Of a DNA stretch of 22,563 bases, positions 6,990 through 14,993 are shown one piece after another. Under the pieces are notes generated by a model. The model ran no database searches. It was not told the origin of the DNA and saw nothing but the letters and a program-made list of their open reading frames with translations. The stretch is taken from positions 1 to 22,563 of the forward strand of contig CANRMK010000004.1 in assembly GCA_947631715.1 (NCBI GenBank), written 5' to 3'. How positions within the stretch are numbered: position 1 is the first letter of the stretch; each line of letters begins with the position of its first letter. This DNA comes from an uncultured Acetatifactor sp. GTDB taxonomy: Bacteria; Bacillota; Clostridia; Lachnospirales; Lachnospiraceae. The position numbers were made by a program, and so were the translations under genes.

Positions 6990-7421
6990 TTATTCCGTCT
7001 TTCCCTTTTTGAATACAAAAAGCTTGCTCAGCACATAATTCCCGATCATGACCAGAACAGAGACAAAAATCTTGGAAAAAGCTTCATTGATATGCAGGAT
7101 ATTTACTAAGAGCACCATCATCACCGGATCCAGAATGCCTGTAGATACTCTTCCGCCGGTAAACTGCAGAAATTCTTTCAGGACATTCGGTTCCGTGCTC
7201 TTAAACACATATTTCCGGTTCATTACATAGCCGAACAGAACGCCTACCACCCAGGATACAATGCTCAGTGCTACATTCTGCCAGACTATCTGGGGATCCA
7301 TAACCGTATATGCCAGCGCAAACCAGGCTCCCCAGGACACGATCGTATTGAGCACTCCGACGATCAGGTACGCGATAATCTCCTCATATTTTGCGCAAAG
7401 CGCTTTTATCTTTTCTATCAT
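6990..7421 (-). CDS. GtrA-family membrane protein
   Basis: A 143-residue protein with four predicted membrane helices: about 13-32, 41-62, 85-103 and 110-130. The pattern YLIVGVLNTIVSW in TM1, FGYVMNRKYVFKS after TM2 and NYVLSKLFVFKKG at the C-terminal end is the GtrA/DPMS fold. GtrA proteins act in moving or presenting lipid-linked sugars, such as undecaprenyl-phosphate glucose, across the membrane for cell-envelope glycosylation; the exact substrate is unknown here. The open frame reaches 7499, but the ATG at 7421 has GGAG 7 bases upstream and starts just before the first helix, while the longer version would add 26 residues with no similarity to the family. It has its own promoter at 7471-7499. 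No glycosyltransferase partner is adjacent. Confidence 0.88.
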   Translation of the reverse strand: MIEKIKALCAKYEEIIAYLIVGVLNTIVSWGAWFALAYTVMDPQIVWQNVALSIVSWVVGVLFGYVMNRKYVFKSTEPNVLKEFLQFTGGRVSTGILDPVMMVLLVNILHINEAFSKIFVSVLVMIGNYVLSKLFVFKKGKTE

Positions 7422-7470
7422 CTCTCTTCTCCGTCCGTAAGCTCTGAACCCATTTCCCGAAGCTTTCCCT

Positions 7471-7499
7471 AACATACAATGATTCAGGCCTGCTGTCAA
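7471..7499 (-). promoter_or_regulatory. Sigma-A promoter of the GtrA-family gene
   Basis: On the minus strand TTGACA (7499-7494) and TATGTT (7476-7471) have a 17-bp spacer. It sits just after the dehydrogenase stop codon, so the GtrA gene can be transcribed separately. Confidence 0.6.
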
Positions 7500-7509
7500 C
7501 CCCGTTCTG

Positions 7510-8469
7510 TCAGTTTACCATATTTCTTTCCTGGCCGTTCAAAAAGGCCTTAATGTTTTCGCAGGCCTCTTCCACGCACCGGGTACGGGCTTCCACACTG
7601 GCCCATGCAAGATGAGGCGTAATGATCAGTCTGCTGCTGTCTTTCAGCCTGCTCAGCGGATTGCTTTCCTCCAGGGGCTCTTTCTCCACCACGTCCAGCC
7701 CTGCTGCCGCGATCTCACCCGATATCAGCGCCTCATACAGATCGGCATTATTTACCACGGGCCCCCTTGCCACATTGATAAGCACTGCCGTCCGCTTCAT
7801 CTTCTTCAGCGCTGTGCTGTCAATCAGATTTCTGGAAAGGCTGCTGAGAGGGCAGTGCAGGGACAGAAAATCGCTCTCCCGAAACAGGGTATCCCGATCT
7901 ACCTGTTGGTACTCCGTACACGTGCTATTTCCGGTAATGGAATAAAAGATCACTCTGCAGCCAAAAGCCGATGCGATTTTTGCCACCCGCTTTCCGATAT
8001 TTCCCATGCCCACAATGCCCCAGGTCTTTCCCTCCAGCTCCGTAAAGGGCAGATCAAAATTGGAAAATCTATCCTGTGCGCTGTATTCCCCAGACTTGAC
8101 ATAGTTGTCATAATGGATCAGCTTCTGGCTCAGCGCCAATGCCAGTGCAAAGGTATGCTGGGCCACCATGCCTGTACAGTAATCCCGCACGTTGGCGATC
8201 CTGATCCCCCTGCGGCTGCAGTACTCCACATCGCAGTTGTCATAGCCTGTGGCAAATTCACAGATCAGCTTCACATTTGCCGCGTCTTTCAGCGTTTCTT
8301 CATTCAGCGGCGACTTGTTCGCGATGACAATATCCGCATCGTGAATGCGTTCTTTTACTTCCTCTGCCGTTACCGTATTCCGATACACAGTCACATCGCC
8401 GAGTTCACCGATACAGTCTACCGGCACATCGGTCCCCACGCTGTTTCGCTCTAAAATTACAATTTTCAT
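7510..8469 (-). CDS. D-isomer-specific 2-hydroxyacid dehydrogenase (NAD-dependent)
   Basis: A 319-residue cytoplasmic oxidoreductase that interconverts a 2-keto acid and a D-2-hydroxy acid. The substrate-binding segment ATGYDNCDVE (about 73-82) is at the family position. The Rossmann nucleotide site is GIVGMGNIGKRVA (151-163). The catalytic triad is complete: R235 in INVARGPVV, E264 in VEKEPLEE and H286 in TPHLAWAS; the R to E spacing of 29 equals that of phosphoglycerate dehydrogenase. Length and sequence resemble glycerate dehydrogenase/hydroxypyruvate reductase types, but substrate cannot be fixed from sequence. The ribosome site GAGGAAGT touches the ATG. It follows pgi on the same strand, with a hairpin between them. 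Confidence 0.92.
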   Translation of the reverse strand: MKIVILERNSVGTDVPVDCIGELGDVTVYRNTVTAEEVKERIHDADIVIANKSPLNEETLKDAANVKLICEFATGYDNCDVEYCSRRGIRIANVRDYCTGMVAQHTFALALALSQKLIHYDNYVKSGEYSAQDRFSNFDLPFTELEGKTWGIVGMGNIGKRVAKIASAFGCRVIFYSITGNSTCTEYQQVDRDTLFRESDFLSLHCPLSSLSRNLIDSTALKKMKRTAVLINVARGPVVNNADLYEALISGEIAAAGLDVVEKEPLEESNPLSRLKDSSRLIITPHLAWASVEARTRCVEEACENIKAFLNGQERNMVN

Positions 8470-8592
8470 ACTTCCTCACATTCTGCCGGGCGTGACGCGC
8501 CATGACCGGCATCTTTGATCTGGCATTCCTACAGGCATTTCCCGCCATATATAGATCCATATGCCGCAGGAATAAATCTCCGGCCCTCACAG

Positions 8593-8621
8593 AAAGGCCT
8601 GCGGAAGTATTCTTCCGCAGG
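8593..8621 (-). terminator. Hairpin downstream of pgi, probable terminator
   Basis: On the minus strand CCTGCGGAAG and CTTCCGCAGG form a perfect 10-bp stem with a 4-base loop, followed by CCTTTCT. The T-tract is poor, so termination may be partial and let some transcription reach the dehydrogenase gene. Confidence 0.6.
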
Positions 8622-8654
8622 TCTTCCGAAGCCCTTTCCCAGGGATTTTGCCGA

Positions 8655-10007
8655 TTATTTCAGTCTTGCCAGCAGTTCCTCTCTCTGTGCCTCATAGCCG
8701 GGCTTGCCAAGCAGAGCAAACATATTTTTCTTATAGCTCTCCACGCCGGGCTGGTTGAAAGGATTCACGCCCAGCAGATAACCGCTGACACCGCAGGCGA
8801 ACTCGAAGAAGTAGAACAGCTCGCCCAGATAAAATTCATTCACTTCCGGGACATTGATCATAAAGTTAGGCACCTGGCCGTCGGTATGCGCCAGGATCGT
8901 TCCGTTCATGGCGCTCTTATTTACAAAATCAACCGTTTTGCCTGCCAGATAATTCAGGCCGTCCAGATCCACAGGCTCCGTGCCGATGATCAGTTCCTCC
9001 CGGGAGGTCTCCACATTGATCACCGTCTCGAACAGGATCCTTGCGCCGTCCTGAATAAACTGTCCCATGGAATGAAGATCTGTGGTCAGATCCACACTTG
9101 CGGGGAACAGTCCCTTTTTATCTTTGCCCTCACTCTCGCCGTACAGCTGTTTCCACCACTCAGACACATAGTGCACGGCAGGCTCGTAATTGGCAAGAAT
9201 CTCAATACTCTTGCCCTTGCGCAGCAGAATATTCCGCAGAGCCGCATACTGCAGAGCGTCATTCTCTTCAAAATCATTCTCCAGAGCGCGCTTTCTTCCG
9301 CTGGCAGCGCCCTCCATCAGCTTGTCGATATCGGCGCCGCTTACTGCAATGGGAAGCAGGCCCACGGCGGTCAGCACGGAGAAGCGCCCTCCCACATCGT
9401 CCGGCACCACAAACGTCTCATAGCCCTCTTCGTTAGCAAGGTTCTTCAGGCTTCCTCTTGCCTTGTCCGTGGTGGCATAGATTCTCCTGGCAGCGCCCTC
9501 TTTTCCATATTTCTTTTCCAGGATCTCCTTAAATACGCGGAATGCAATGGCAGGCTCCGTGGTGGTACCGGACTTGGAAATCATATTCACGGAGAAATCC
9601 CTGTCTCCCACTACATCTATCAGATGCTTCAGATAGGTAGAGCTGATAGAGTTGCCGCAGAAATATATCTCAGGCGTTTTTCTCTTATCCTTGTCAAGCA
9701 TATTGTAAAAGCTATGGCTTAAAAATTCGATGGCAGCTCTTGCACCCAGATAGGAACCGCCGATGCCGATCACCAGAAGCACTTCCGAATCACCCTGGAT
9801 CTTCTTAGCCGCGGCCTTGATCCTCGCAAACTCCTCTTTGTCATAGTCCACCGGGAGATCGATCCACCCCAGAAAGTCATTTCCCGCTCCGGTCCTGGAG
9901 ACCAACTGTTCTTTGGCGTCCAGCGCCAGCTTCTTCATGTAGCCGATCTCCTCCTGTGAGATAAAAGATGCGGCCTTGGAATAGTCAAAAGTTACCTGTC
10001 TGCTCAT
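8655..10007 (-). CDS. pgi: Glucose-6-phosphate isomerase
   Basis: A 450-residue glycolytic enzyme that interconverts glucose 6-phosphate and fructose 6-phosphate. The phosphate-binding SIS regions are GIGGSYLGAR (81-90) and MISKSGTTTE (142-151). PGI signature 1 is VGGRFSVLTAVGLLP (205-219), and signature 2 is the NPFNQPGVESYKKNM segment near the C terminus. The length of about 450 is the usual Firmicute form, shorter than the enterobacterial enzyme of about 550. AAAGGAG lies 8 bases before the ATG. The gene appears to have its own promoter overlapping the end of the upstream unknown membrane-protein gene. A second open frame of 406 codons lies antisense to it and is taken as a codon-usage artefact. 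Confidence 0.96.
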   Translation of the reverse strand: MSRQVTFDYSKAASFISQEEIGYMKKLALDAKEQLVSRTGAGNDFLGWIDLPVDYDKEEFARIKAAAKKIQGDSEVLLVIGIGGSYLGARAAIEFLSHSFYNMLDKDKRKTPEIYFCGNSISSTYLKHLIDVVGDRDFSVNMISKSGTTTEPAIAFRVFKEILEKKYGKEGAARRIYATTDKARGSLKNLANEEGYETFVVPDDVGGRFSVLTAVGLLPIAVSGADIDKLMEGAASGRKRALENDFEENDALQYAALRNILLRKGKSIEILANYEPAVHYVSEWWKQLYGESEGKDKKGLFPASVDLTTDLHSMGQFIQDGARILFETVINVETSREELIIGTEPVDLDGLNYLAGKTVDFVNKSAMNGTILAHTDGQVPNFMINVPEVNEFYLGELFYFFEFACGVSGYLLGVNPFNQPGVESYKKNMFALLGKPGYEAQREELLARLK

Positions 10008-10084
10008 ACCATCGCTCCTTTTAATGTTTTTTCGGCATTATGTCTGTCAGTAAAGCAGTTCAGAGACATTCTGCGTTTGTCCTA

Positions 10085-10113
10085 AGTGTAGCAAAGATAC
10101 CCGGTAAATTCAA
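10085..10113 (-). promoter_or_regulatory. Candidate extended -10 promoter of pgi
   Basis: On the minus strand TTGAAT (10113-10108), a 17-bp spacer and TGCTACACT give a -35 with four of six consensus bases and an extended -10. It starts within the stop codon region of the upstream membrane-protein gene and leaves a leader of about 70 bases. Confidence 0.5.
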
Positions 10114-10958
10114 GCAAAAAATTCTCTTAACAGCGTCTCCAGCTCCTCTTCCCTGGAAGCCTCTTCCGCCGGGCTCATTTCAGCGGCCGGACTCCCTGCG
10201 CAGCCAGATTCCGACAGCTTCCTGCTGTCGGAAAATTCATTTGCCACAGCTAGGAGATCTCTCCTTTCCTCCGGGGAAAGCTTTCTGCCCATCGGCAGCA
10301 GTTCCAGGGTCTTTTTCTCTTTCTTTCCCTCAGCGGCTCTTCCTGCGTCCGGCATCTCACCCTTTTGGCCCCGCCGCCGCTTTCCTCCGAACACTTTGTT
10401 TTTGGCCTCTTCTCCGTACAGCATTTCCATATCCTGTTTCGTCACATCGATCCTGGGGGAAAGGTGATTCTCCAGATAATCCACCAAGTTCACCTTTAGC
10501 ATTCTCCGCTTCCCCCTGATATCCACCACTGTCGAAACGGAAAAATACAGGTACAGCCCCAGAAAGCTGGCAATGTAAAAGGGCAGGATATCTCCCAGCG
10601 TCCTGCCCCGGATAATGCACCGGCATATGCCTGCACCGGAAAACACTACCGACAAAAGCATTGCCTGTCCGGAAAGATGATACATCATATTGTACGACAG
10701 GGGCCCAAGAGAAAGCCGTCCCAGGAACTTGTCCACAAATATGGGAATATTGGAGACACCGTTGCTCAGCTGATAGCAGTTGGCGAATTTCAGCTTGCAT
10801 TGTTTTAACATTTTGTTATTTGTGGAGGCCATATTATCGGTCTCTCTTATCATATTGTGGTAGAGAAGTCCCAGCGCCGCTCTCAGAAACAGACTTATCA
10901 CCAGACAAGCCAGCATAAGTACTGTAACGATCTTTTCTTCCATAAAAATATCAAACAT
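10110..10958 (-). CDS. Membrane protein of unknown function (282 aa)
   Basis: I do not recognise a family. The N terminus carries one hydrophobic helix (about 9-31). A soluble stretch of roughly 65 residues follows, then two further hydrophobic helices at about 97-115 and 123-145. A cytoplasmic tail of about 135 residues completes it, highly charged and rich in Lys, Arg and Glu, with low-complexity parts (GGKRRRGQKG, EGKKEKKTLE) and an acidic end (EEASREEELETLLREFF) that looks helical. An odd number of helices would leave the N terminus outside if the tail is inside. AGAGAGGT before the ATG supports the start. It lies upstream of pgi on the same strand but has nothing in common with it in function. 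Its promoter was not identified with confidence. Confidence 0.75.
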   Translation of the reverse strand: MFDIFMEEKIVTVLMLACLVISLFLRAALGLLYHNMIRETDNMASTNNKMLKQCKLKFANCYQLSNGVSNIPIFVDKFLGRLSLGPLSYNMMYHLSGQAMLLSVVFSGAGICRCIIRGRTLGDILPFYIASFLGLYLYFSVSTVVDIRGKRRMLKVNLVDYLENHLSPRIDVTKQDMEMLYGEEAKNKVFGGKRRRGQKGEMPDAGRAAEGKKEKKTLELLPMGRKLSPEERRDLLAVANEFSDSRKLSESGCAGSPAAEMSPAEEASREEELETLLREFFA

Positions 10959-11084
10959 ACCATACCTCTCTTTCTGGTGGATTACTTTTATTTTACCTTA
11001 GATATTCCTGATTTTATAGAAAAACTCATCGCGAAATTTTTACCTGCTGCTGCCTTTTTTTGCAAAAATCACGCCTCCCTTTCA

Positions 11085-11113
11085 TTGACAAAAATACCCG
11101 GCGAATATAGAAT
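11085..11113 (+). promoter_or_regulatory. Sigma-A promoter of the TSCPD-murG pair
   Basis: TTGACA (11085-11090) and TAGAAT (11108-11113) are separated by exactly 17 bp. The start should be near 11120, giving a leader of about 65 bases before the TSCPD gene. Confidence 0.8.
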
Positions 11114-11184
11114 AAGAAAGAAGCAGGAATAATGTGCTTTAAAATTACATAAATTGACCATAAGCATGGAGAAAGGCGGATTTT

Positions 11185-11421
11185 ATGAAATATCAGACAA
11201 AGGGGACCTGTTCCCAGGAAATTGACATTGAGCTGAAAGACGGCGTGATCGACTCCGTAAAATTCTTAGGGGGCTGTAACGGCAACCTGCAGGGAATCAG
11301 CGCCCTGGTAAAGGGAATGAAGCCGGAGGAAGCCATCAAACGCCTGAAAGGGATCCGCTGCGGTATGAAGCCTACCTCCTGCCCCGACCAGCTTGCACAG
11401 GCCTTAGAGAGTATGCTGTAA
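11185..11421 (+). CDS. TSCPD-domain protein (TIGR03905 type)
   Basis: A 78-residue protein made of a single small domain ending in the motif that names it: PTSCPDQLAQAL (about 62-73). Conserved Gly and Cys residues appear in FLGGCNGNLQGI and IRCGMKPTSCPD; these cysteines could bind a metal. TSCPD domains also occur at the C terminus of some vitamin B12-dependent ribonucleotide reductases, but the function of the stand-alone form is unknown to me. The start follows AAAGGCGG by about 5 bases. murG begins 46 bases after the stop on the same strand with no terminator between, so the two are probably co-transcribed. Confidence 0.9.
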   Translation: MKYQTKGTCSQEIDIELKDGVIDSVKFLGGCNGNLQGISALVKGMKPEEAIKRLKGIRCGMKPTSCPDQLAQALESML

Positions 11422-11467
11422 ATTCGGGCATCAGAAGTAACAGATGAAATAAAAGAGGCAAGCCGCT

Positions 11468-12559
11468 ATGAAAAAAATAGTTCTTACAGGCGGAGGGAGC
11501 GCCGGACACGTTACCCCCAATATTGCCCTGCTGCCGTCTCTGAAAGAAGCAGGCTTTGAGATCACATACATGGGTTCATACGATGGCATAGAAAAAAAGC
11601 TGGTAGAGGATTTTGACATTTCTTATGTGGGCATTGCCACGGGAAAGTTCCGCCGCTATCTTGACATTAAAAATTTTACAGACCCTTTCCGGGTGATCAA
11701 GGGCTTTGCCGAGGCACGGAAATTTTTGAAAAAATACCGCCCGGACGTAGTGTTTTCCAAAGGCGGTTTTGTCAGTGTCCCTGTGGTGCGCGCTGCTGCG
11801 TCCCTGAACGTCCCCTGTATTATACACGAGTCGGATATGACGCCGGGGCTTGCCAATAAGCTGTGTATTCCTGCAGCGGAAAAGGTCTGCTGCAACTTTC
11901 CGGAGACACTGAGACTTCTTCCGGAAAAGAAAGCAGTCCTCACCGGCTCCCCCATACGCTCCGAGCTCTTACAGGGAAATAAGGTGGCCGGACTTAATAT
12001 GTGCGGTTTTACGGCAAATACTCCCGTAATCATGGTGATCGGAGGCAGCCTTGGCGCCGCCAATGTAAATAAGATCGTTCGGGAGGCTCTGCCTGTCCTT
12101 TTAAAGGATTATCAGGTGGTGCACATCTGCGGCAAGGGCAAAATGGATAATCTGCTCTTAAATACTCCCGGCTACAAGCAGTTTGAATATGTAAAAGCCG
12201 AACTGAAAGATCTGTTCGCCATGGCAGACCTTGTGATCTCCCGGGCAGGCGCCAATGCGATCTGCGAGCTTTTAGCCCTGAAAAAGCCGAATATCCTAAT
12301 CCCGCTCCCTGCCTCCAGCAGCCGGGGCGATCAGCTGTTGAATGCCAAGTCCTTTGAATCCCAGGGCTTTTCCATCGTGCTGAACGAAGATGATCTGACA
12401 ACGGAGCTTCTGGTAGACAAGGTCCACGAGCTTTACTTCTCCCGGCAGACCTTTTCCGATGCCATGAACAGAAGCGGTCAGATAGATTCCACCAGAAAAA
12501 TCATGCAGCTGATCCAGGAGGCTGTATCCGGCAGAGATAACCTGCGGCAGCCCGATTAA
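11468..12559 (+). CDS. murG: UDP-GlcNAc:lipid I N-acetylglucosaminyltransferase MurG
   Basis: A 363-residue GT28 enzyme that adds GlcNAc to lipid I on the cytoplasmic face of the membrane, making lipid II for peptidoglycan. The N-terminal glycine loop GGGSAGHVTPN (8-18) binds the lipid-linked acceptor. FSKGGFVSVPV, HESDMTPGLAN and the C-terminal donor-site motifs VIGGSLGAANVN and SRAGANAICELLALKKPNIL follow in family order. The length is normal. AGAGG lies about 9 bases before the ATG. It is outside a cell-division cluster, which is common for this Firmicute branch. The last bases overlap the stop codon of the convergent YwlG-like gene, so no terminator fits between them. Confidence 0.95.
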   Translation: MKKIVLTGGGSAGHVTPNIALLPSLKEAGFEITYMGSYDGIEKKLVEDFDISYVGIATGKFRRYLDIKNFTDPFRVIKGFAEARKFLKKYRPDVVFSKGGFVSVPVVRAAASLNVPCIIHESDMTPGLANKLCIPAAEKVCCNFPETLRLLPEKKAVLTGSPIRSELLQGNKVAGLNMCGFTANTPVIMVIGGSLGAANVNKIVREALPVLLKDYQVVHICGKGKMDNLLLNTPGYKQFEYVKAELKDLFAMADLVISRAGANAICELLALKKPNILIPLPASSSRGDQLLNAKSFESQGFSIVLNEDDLTTELLVDKVHELYFSRQTFSDAMNRSGQIDSTRKIMQLIQEAVSGRDNLRQPD

Positions 12560-13116
12560 TTGACACTGTTGTCATATATTGCCCTTTCTCCGCCGATATA
12601 CTTCGGCCTGGTACGGGCACAGACCACATGGGCGTCTCCTATCTCCCTTGTGCGTATGCGCACAGGGACCGCCACATCTTTTAAGTGCATTCCGATCAGA
12701 GTATCCCCGATATCCATGCCTGCATGGGCTTTGATATGTTCCACTGCCACGGGCTGTTCAAAGGCTTTATATGCCGCGGTGGCAAAGGAACCGCCCGCCT
12801 TTGGCTGAGGGACCACGTTGACGATCTCGCAGCCATAGCGCAGAGCCGCCTCTTTCTCCAGAATCAACGCACGGTTCAAATGCTCACAGCACTGCGCCGC
12901 CAGGTAAACGCCCACCTCCTGGGTTGCCTGATAGATGCCTCCGAACACCACCTCCGCCAATTCCGGACTGGAAAAGGTTCCGATAGCCGCGCCTCCCACC
13001 TCGCTTGTAGAACAGCCTACCACAAAGAGCTGTCCCTCCTCCATACCGGCTGCCTCCAGAAGCTCTTTGGCCGCTCTGTATGCCTCTTCACCAATGATCG
13101 TCATTTCTTCCGTCAT
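12556..13116 (-). CDS. UPF0340/TIGR01440 protein (YwlG-like), function unknown
   Basis: A 186-residue cytoplasmic protein of the UPF0340/DUF436 family; B. subtilis YwlG is the reference. Recognisable stretches are VVGCSTSEVGGAAIGTFSS, QCCEHLNRALILEK, VNVVPQPKAGGSFATAAY, AHAGMDIGDTLIGMHLK and RPKYIGGERAIYDN. The paired Cys in AAQCCEH and the Gly-rich turns look like a ligand-binding site, but no reaction is established for the family. The ATG at 13116 is chosen because GGGAGGAG lies 6 bases upstream; in-frame ATGs at 13143 and 13137 lack such a site. It follows the deacetylase gene by 125 bases on the same strand. Its stop codon overlaps that of murG. Confidence 0.9.
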   Translation of the reverse strand: MTEEMTIIGEEAYRAAKELLEAAGMEEGQLFVVGCSTSEVGGAAIGTFSSPELAEVVFGGIYQATQEVGVYLAAQCCEHLNRALILEKEAALRYGCEIVNVVPQPKAGGSFATAAYKAFEQPVAVEHIKAHAGMDIGDTLIGMHLKDVAVPVRIRTREIGDAHVVCARTRPKYIGGERAIYDNSVN

Positions 13117-13241
13117 GTGTGCTCCTCCCATATTCATTCCCATGAACCAAAGTTTCTGAACCGGCCGCGGATCTTTCCTGTCCTTAGACGCTCCAAGCCA
13201 TCTCTGCTGACAGATCCGGCTGCCCTAGCCTGCGTTCTCCC

Positions 13242-14051
13242 TCACCGCTCACCGATATCCTTCGTCTCTCCGGGGCCTATCTCCAAAAGCCCTGTCCCTG
13301 TGCTCACCCACACACTGAGAGCCGTGGGATTATGCATGGTGAGGCCGTCCGCCGAAAACTCCTGGGCCCTCGCCGCCAGCACATACCGGCAGATTTCCAT
13401 ATTGGTGGCATACCAGATATCTTCCCTGCCCTGCATTTTTTCCACAAAGGCCTCTATCACGCTCCAGTCTCCGGAACGGCCAAATTCAAAGCTGTGCCCC
13501 CATACATACATCACCGGGAGCTCATAAAAGCCCGCTATATCTATGAACTCATCTGCCCGCTTCATCAATTCATTGTCGTGATGGCAGGTGGGGTGCCATT
13601 CCAGAAAGTCAGCCGGCGGAAAAAAGCTGCCTGTGTCCCTGGTAGTGCGGGAATAAAGAATACCGAGAGAACGTGCGATCCTAACCGTCTCATCATCATA
13701 ATTCCCAAAAGCATAGGACATTCCCTGTACCAGATGCCCTGTGATCTTTTCCAGAGTCTTTCGATCCTCCTGAAGCTCTAACAGCAGCTGCTGGCGGGAA
13801 AGGGTCGTGGGATTTCTGTGCTGCACTCCGTGACAGGCGATCTCATGGCCTGCATAGACCTCCGCCAGCTCGTCCGCCCTGATGAACACCTCATCGCCCC
13901 GCAGCAGGCCCAGATTCCCCGAGTTTAAGTGAAACGTCCCTTTCATTCCCGCGCTGCGCAGCAGTCCGGCCAGACGTCTGTCAAAGCTTTGCCCGTCATC
14001 ATAGCTGAATGTCAGCGCCTTTCGCTTTCCTTCAGGATATACAAATCTCAT
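13242..14051 (-). CDS. Polysaccharide deacetylase family protein (NodB fold)
   Basis: A 269-residue carbohydrate esterase family 4-like protein. Motif 1 is LTFSYDDG with the catalytic Asp 18 and metal ligand Asp 19. Motif 2 is CHGVQH with metal ligands H74 and H78. The later YAFGNYDD segment fits the motif 3 position, although the usual Arg is not clear. VMYVWGHSFEF (about 188-198) is at the position of the final His motif. These enzymes remove acetyl groups from amino sugars in a metal-dependent way. There is no signal peptide or membrane anchor, so unlike most cell-wall deacetylases this one should be cytoplasmic. The ribosome site GGAGGTGG lies 6 bases before the ATG. A candidate promoter is at 14095-14122. 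Confidence 0.88.
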   Translation of the reverse strand: MRFVYPEGKRKALTFSYDDGQSFDRRLAGLLRSAGMKGTFHLNSGNLGLLRGDEVFIRADELAEVYAGHEIACHGVQHRNPTTLSRQQLLLELQEDRKTLEKITGHLVQGMSYAFGNYDDETVRIARSLGILYSRTTRDTGSFFPPADFLEWHPTCHHDNELMKRADEFIDIAGFYELPVMYVWGHSFEFGRSGDWSVIEAFVEKMQGREDIWYATNMEICRYVLAARAQEFSADGLTMHNPTALSVWVSTGTGLLEIGPGETKDIGER

Positions 14052-14094
14052 ATATTACCACCTCCGGCCAGGATAAAAGACTTTCTTTGCGAAC

Positions 14095-14122
14095 ATTTTA
14101 TCATAATATGGCGAAAATACAA
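14095..14122 (-). promoter_or_regulatory. Candidate promoter of the deacetylase gene
   Basis: On the minus strand TTGTAT (14122-14117), a 16-bp spacer and TGATAAAAT (extended -10) form a reasonable sigma-A promoter about 45 bases upstream of the start codon. Confidence 0.42.
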
Positions 14123-14123
14123 C

Positions 14124-14151
14124 ACTCTTTTGTGCCGCCCGGAATATAGTA
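14124..14151 (+). promoter_or_regulatory. Sigma-K-like promoter of the YtaF/MntP-like gene
   Basis: AC (14124-14125), a 17-bp spacer and AATATAGTA (14143-14151) differ at one fixed position from the Bacillus sigma-K form AC-N17-CATANNNTA. No good sigma-A promoter is seen on this strand here. Late mother-cell expression would suit a sporulation membrane protein, but the consensus is short. Confidence 0.3.
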
Positions 14152-14185
14152 GATAGAAACTTGATAGAAATGCGGGAGATGCCAT

Positions 14186-14782
14186 ATGCAGCTGGTTCCC
14201 TCTCTCCTGTTCGGCGTGTCAGCCAGCCTTGACGCGCTGTTAGTGGGAGTCAGTTACGGTGTGCGCGGTGTGCGGATCAGGCTGCCCCAGAACCTCTTTA
14301 TCAGTCTGGTCACGCTTCTCGGCACCTGCCTGTCCATTTATTTCGGCCACACTCTGACCCCTCTGCTGCCGCCTCTGATCAGCAGCTGCGCCGGAAGCCT
14401 GATCCTGATGCTTCTGGGTATTTACTATATTTTTAAGTGGGTGTGGGAAGTTCTGCGGCACCCAGACCCGGATCGCTTATACCGCCAGAAAATCCCCGCC
14501 CTGACACTGGCGGAGCAAAAGCCCGCCCGCCTTTCCGCCGGAGAGGTCCTCTTTTTAAGTCTTTCTCTGTCGGTAAACAATCTGGGGATAGGCCTCAGCG
14601 CCAGCATGGCCGGGCTTGCCCTGCTCCCCGCGGCAGCCGCCACATGCCTTTGTTCCATCCTGTTCCTTCTTCTGGGCAGCAGCCTGGGACGCAGCCGGCT
14701 GCTGAGGCTGATCGGCGATCTTGCGGATCCTATTTCCGGGCTCTTGCTAATCGGTCTAAGCCTCATACAGGTGTTTCTGTAG
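14186..14782 (+). CDS. YtaF/MntP-like membrane protein (sporulation protein or manganese exporter)
   Basis: A 198-residue protein with about six membrane helices in two similar halves. The first half carries SLDALLVGVSYGVR (about 14-27). The second carries SVNNLGIGLSASMAGL (about 131-146), in the matching position at the start of its own helix set. This two-fold repeat with an acidic residue in a helix is typical of MntP manganese exporters and the related sporulation protein YtaF. In the second repeat the usual Asp is replaced by Asn (SVNN), which fits YtaF better than an active MntP. The start follows GGGAG by about 7 bases. The next gene on the strand is a SpoVAF-like germination protein, 211 bases on, which also suggests a spore role. 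Confidence 0.8.
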   Translation: MQLVPSLLFGVSASLDALLVGVSYGVRGVRIRLPQNLFISLVTLLGTCLSIYFGHTLTPLLPPLISSCAGSLILMLLGIYYIFKWVWEVLRHPDPDRLYRQKIPALTLAEQKPARLSAGEVLFLSLSLSVNNLGIGLSASMAGLALLPAAAATCLCSILFLLLGSSLGRSRLLRLIGDLADPISGLLLIGLSLIQVFL

Positions 14783-14993
14783 CGGCGGGATCCTTTTCGC
14801 GGAATGGCGTTCCCATTTCGCGCTACATACTCTATTCTATCCGTCTATCGTGCATAAAATTCCTCTTTCAGGAAATCATGTGCACAGATCCCTGTCGTAT
14901 AAACTCCTGACAGACTACTATTTTCTGTCCTGCCTGAGTCAAACCTATCGCCGCTGAAAAATTGAAAACAGATCACAGAAAGAGAGCTCATTT

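Noticed and set aside
7612..8454. Open frame of 280 codons on the plus strand opposite the 2-hydroxyacid dehydrogenase
   Set aside because: Antisense to a gene with a complete catalytic triad and lacking any recognisable motif or start signal.
8502..9722. Open frame of 406 codons on the plus strand opposite pgi
   Set aside because: It is antisense to a clear glucose-6-phosphate isomerase, has no ribosome site, and its protein is Cys/His/Leu-rich without family motifs. It is explained by the codon use of pgi.
12685..13527. Open frame of 280 codons on the plus strand across the YwlG-like and deacetylase genes
   Set aside because: It spans two well-supported minus-strand genes and shows no start signal or domain.
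14783..14993. Search for a sigma-G-type promoter or riboswitch before the SpoVAF-like gene
   Set aside because: GTATA and ACTACTA elements occur but only about 12 bp apart, too close for sigma-G, and no known riboswitch core was seen. Arms GTAGCG and CGCTAC near the start of the gap are too short and lack a T-tract.
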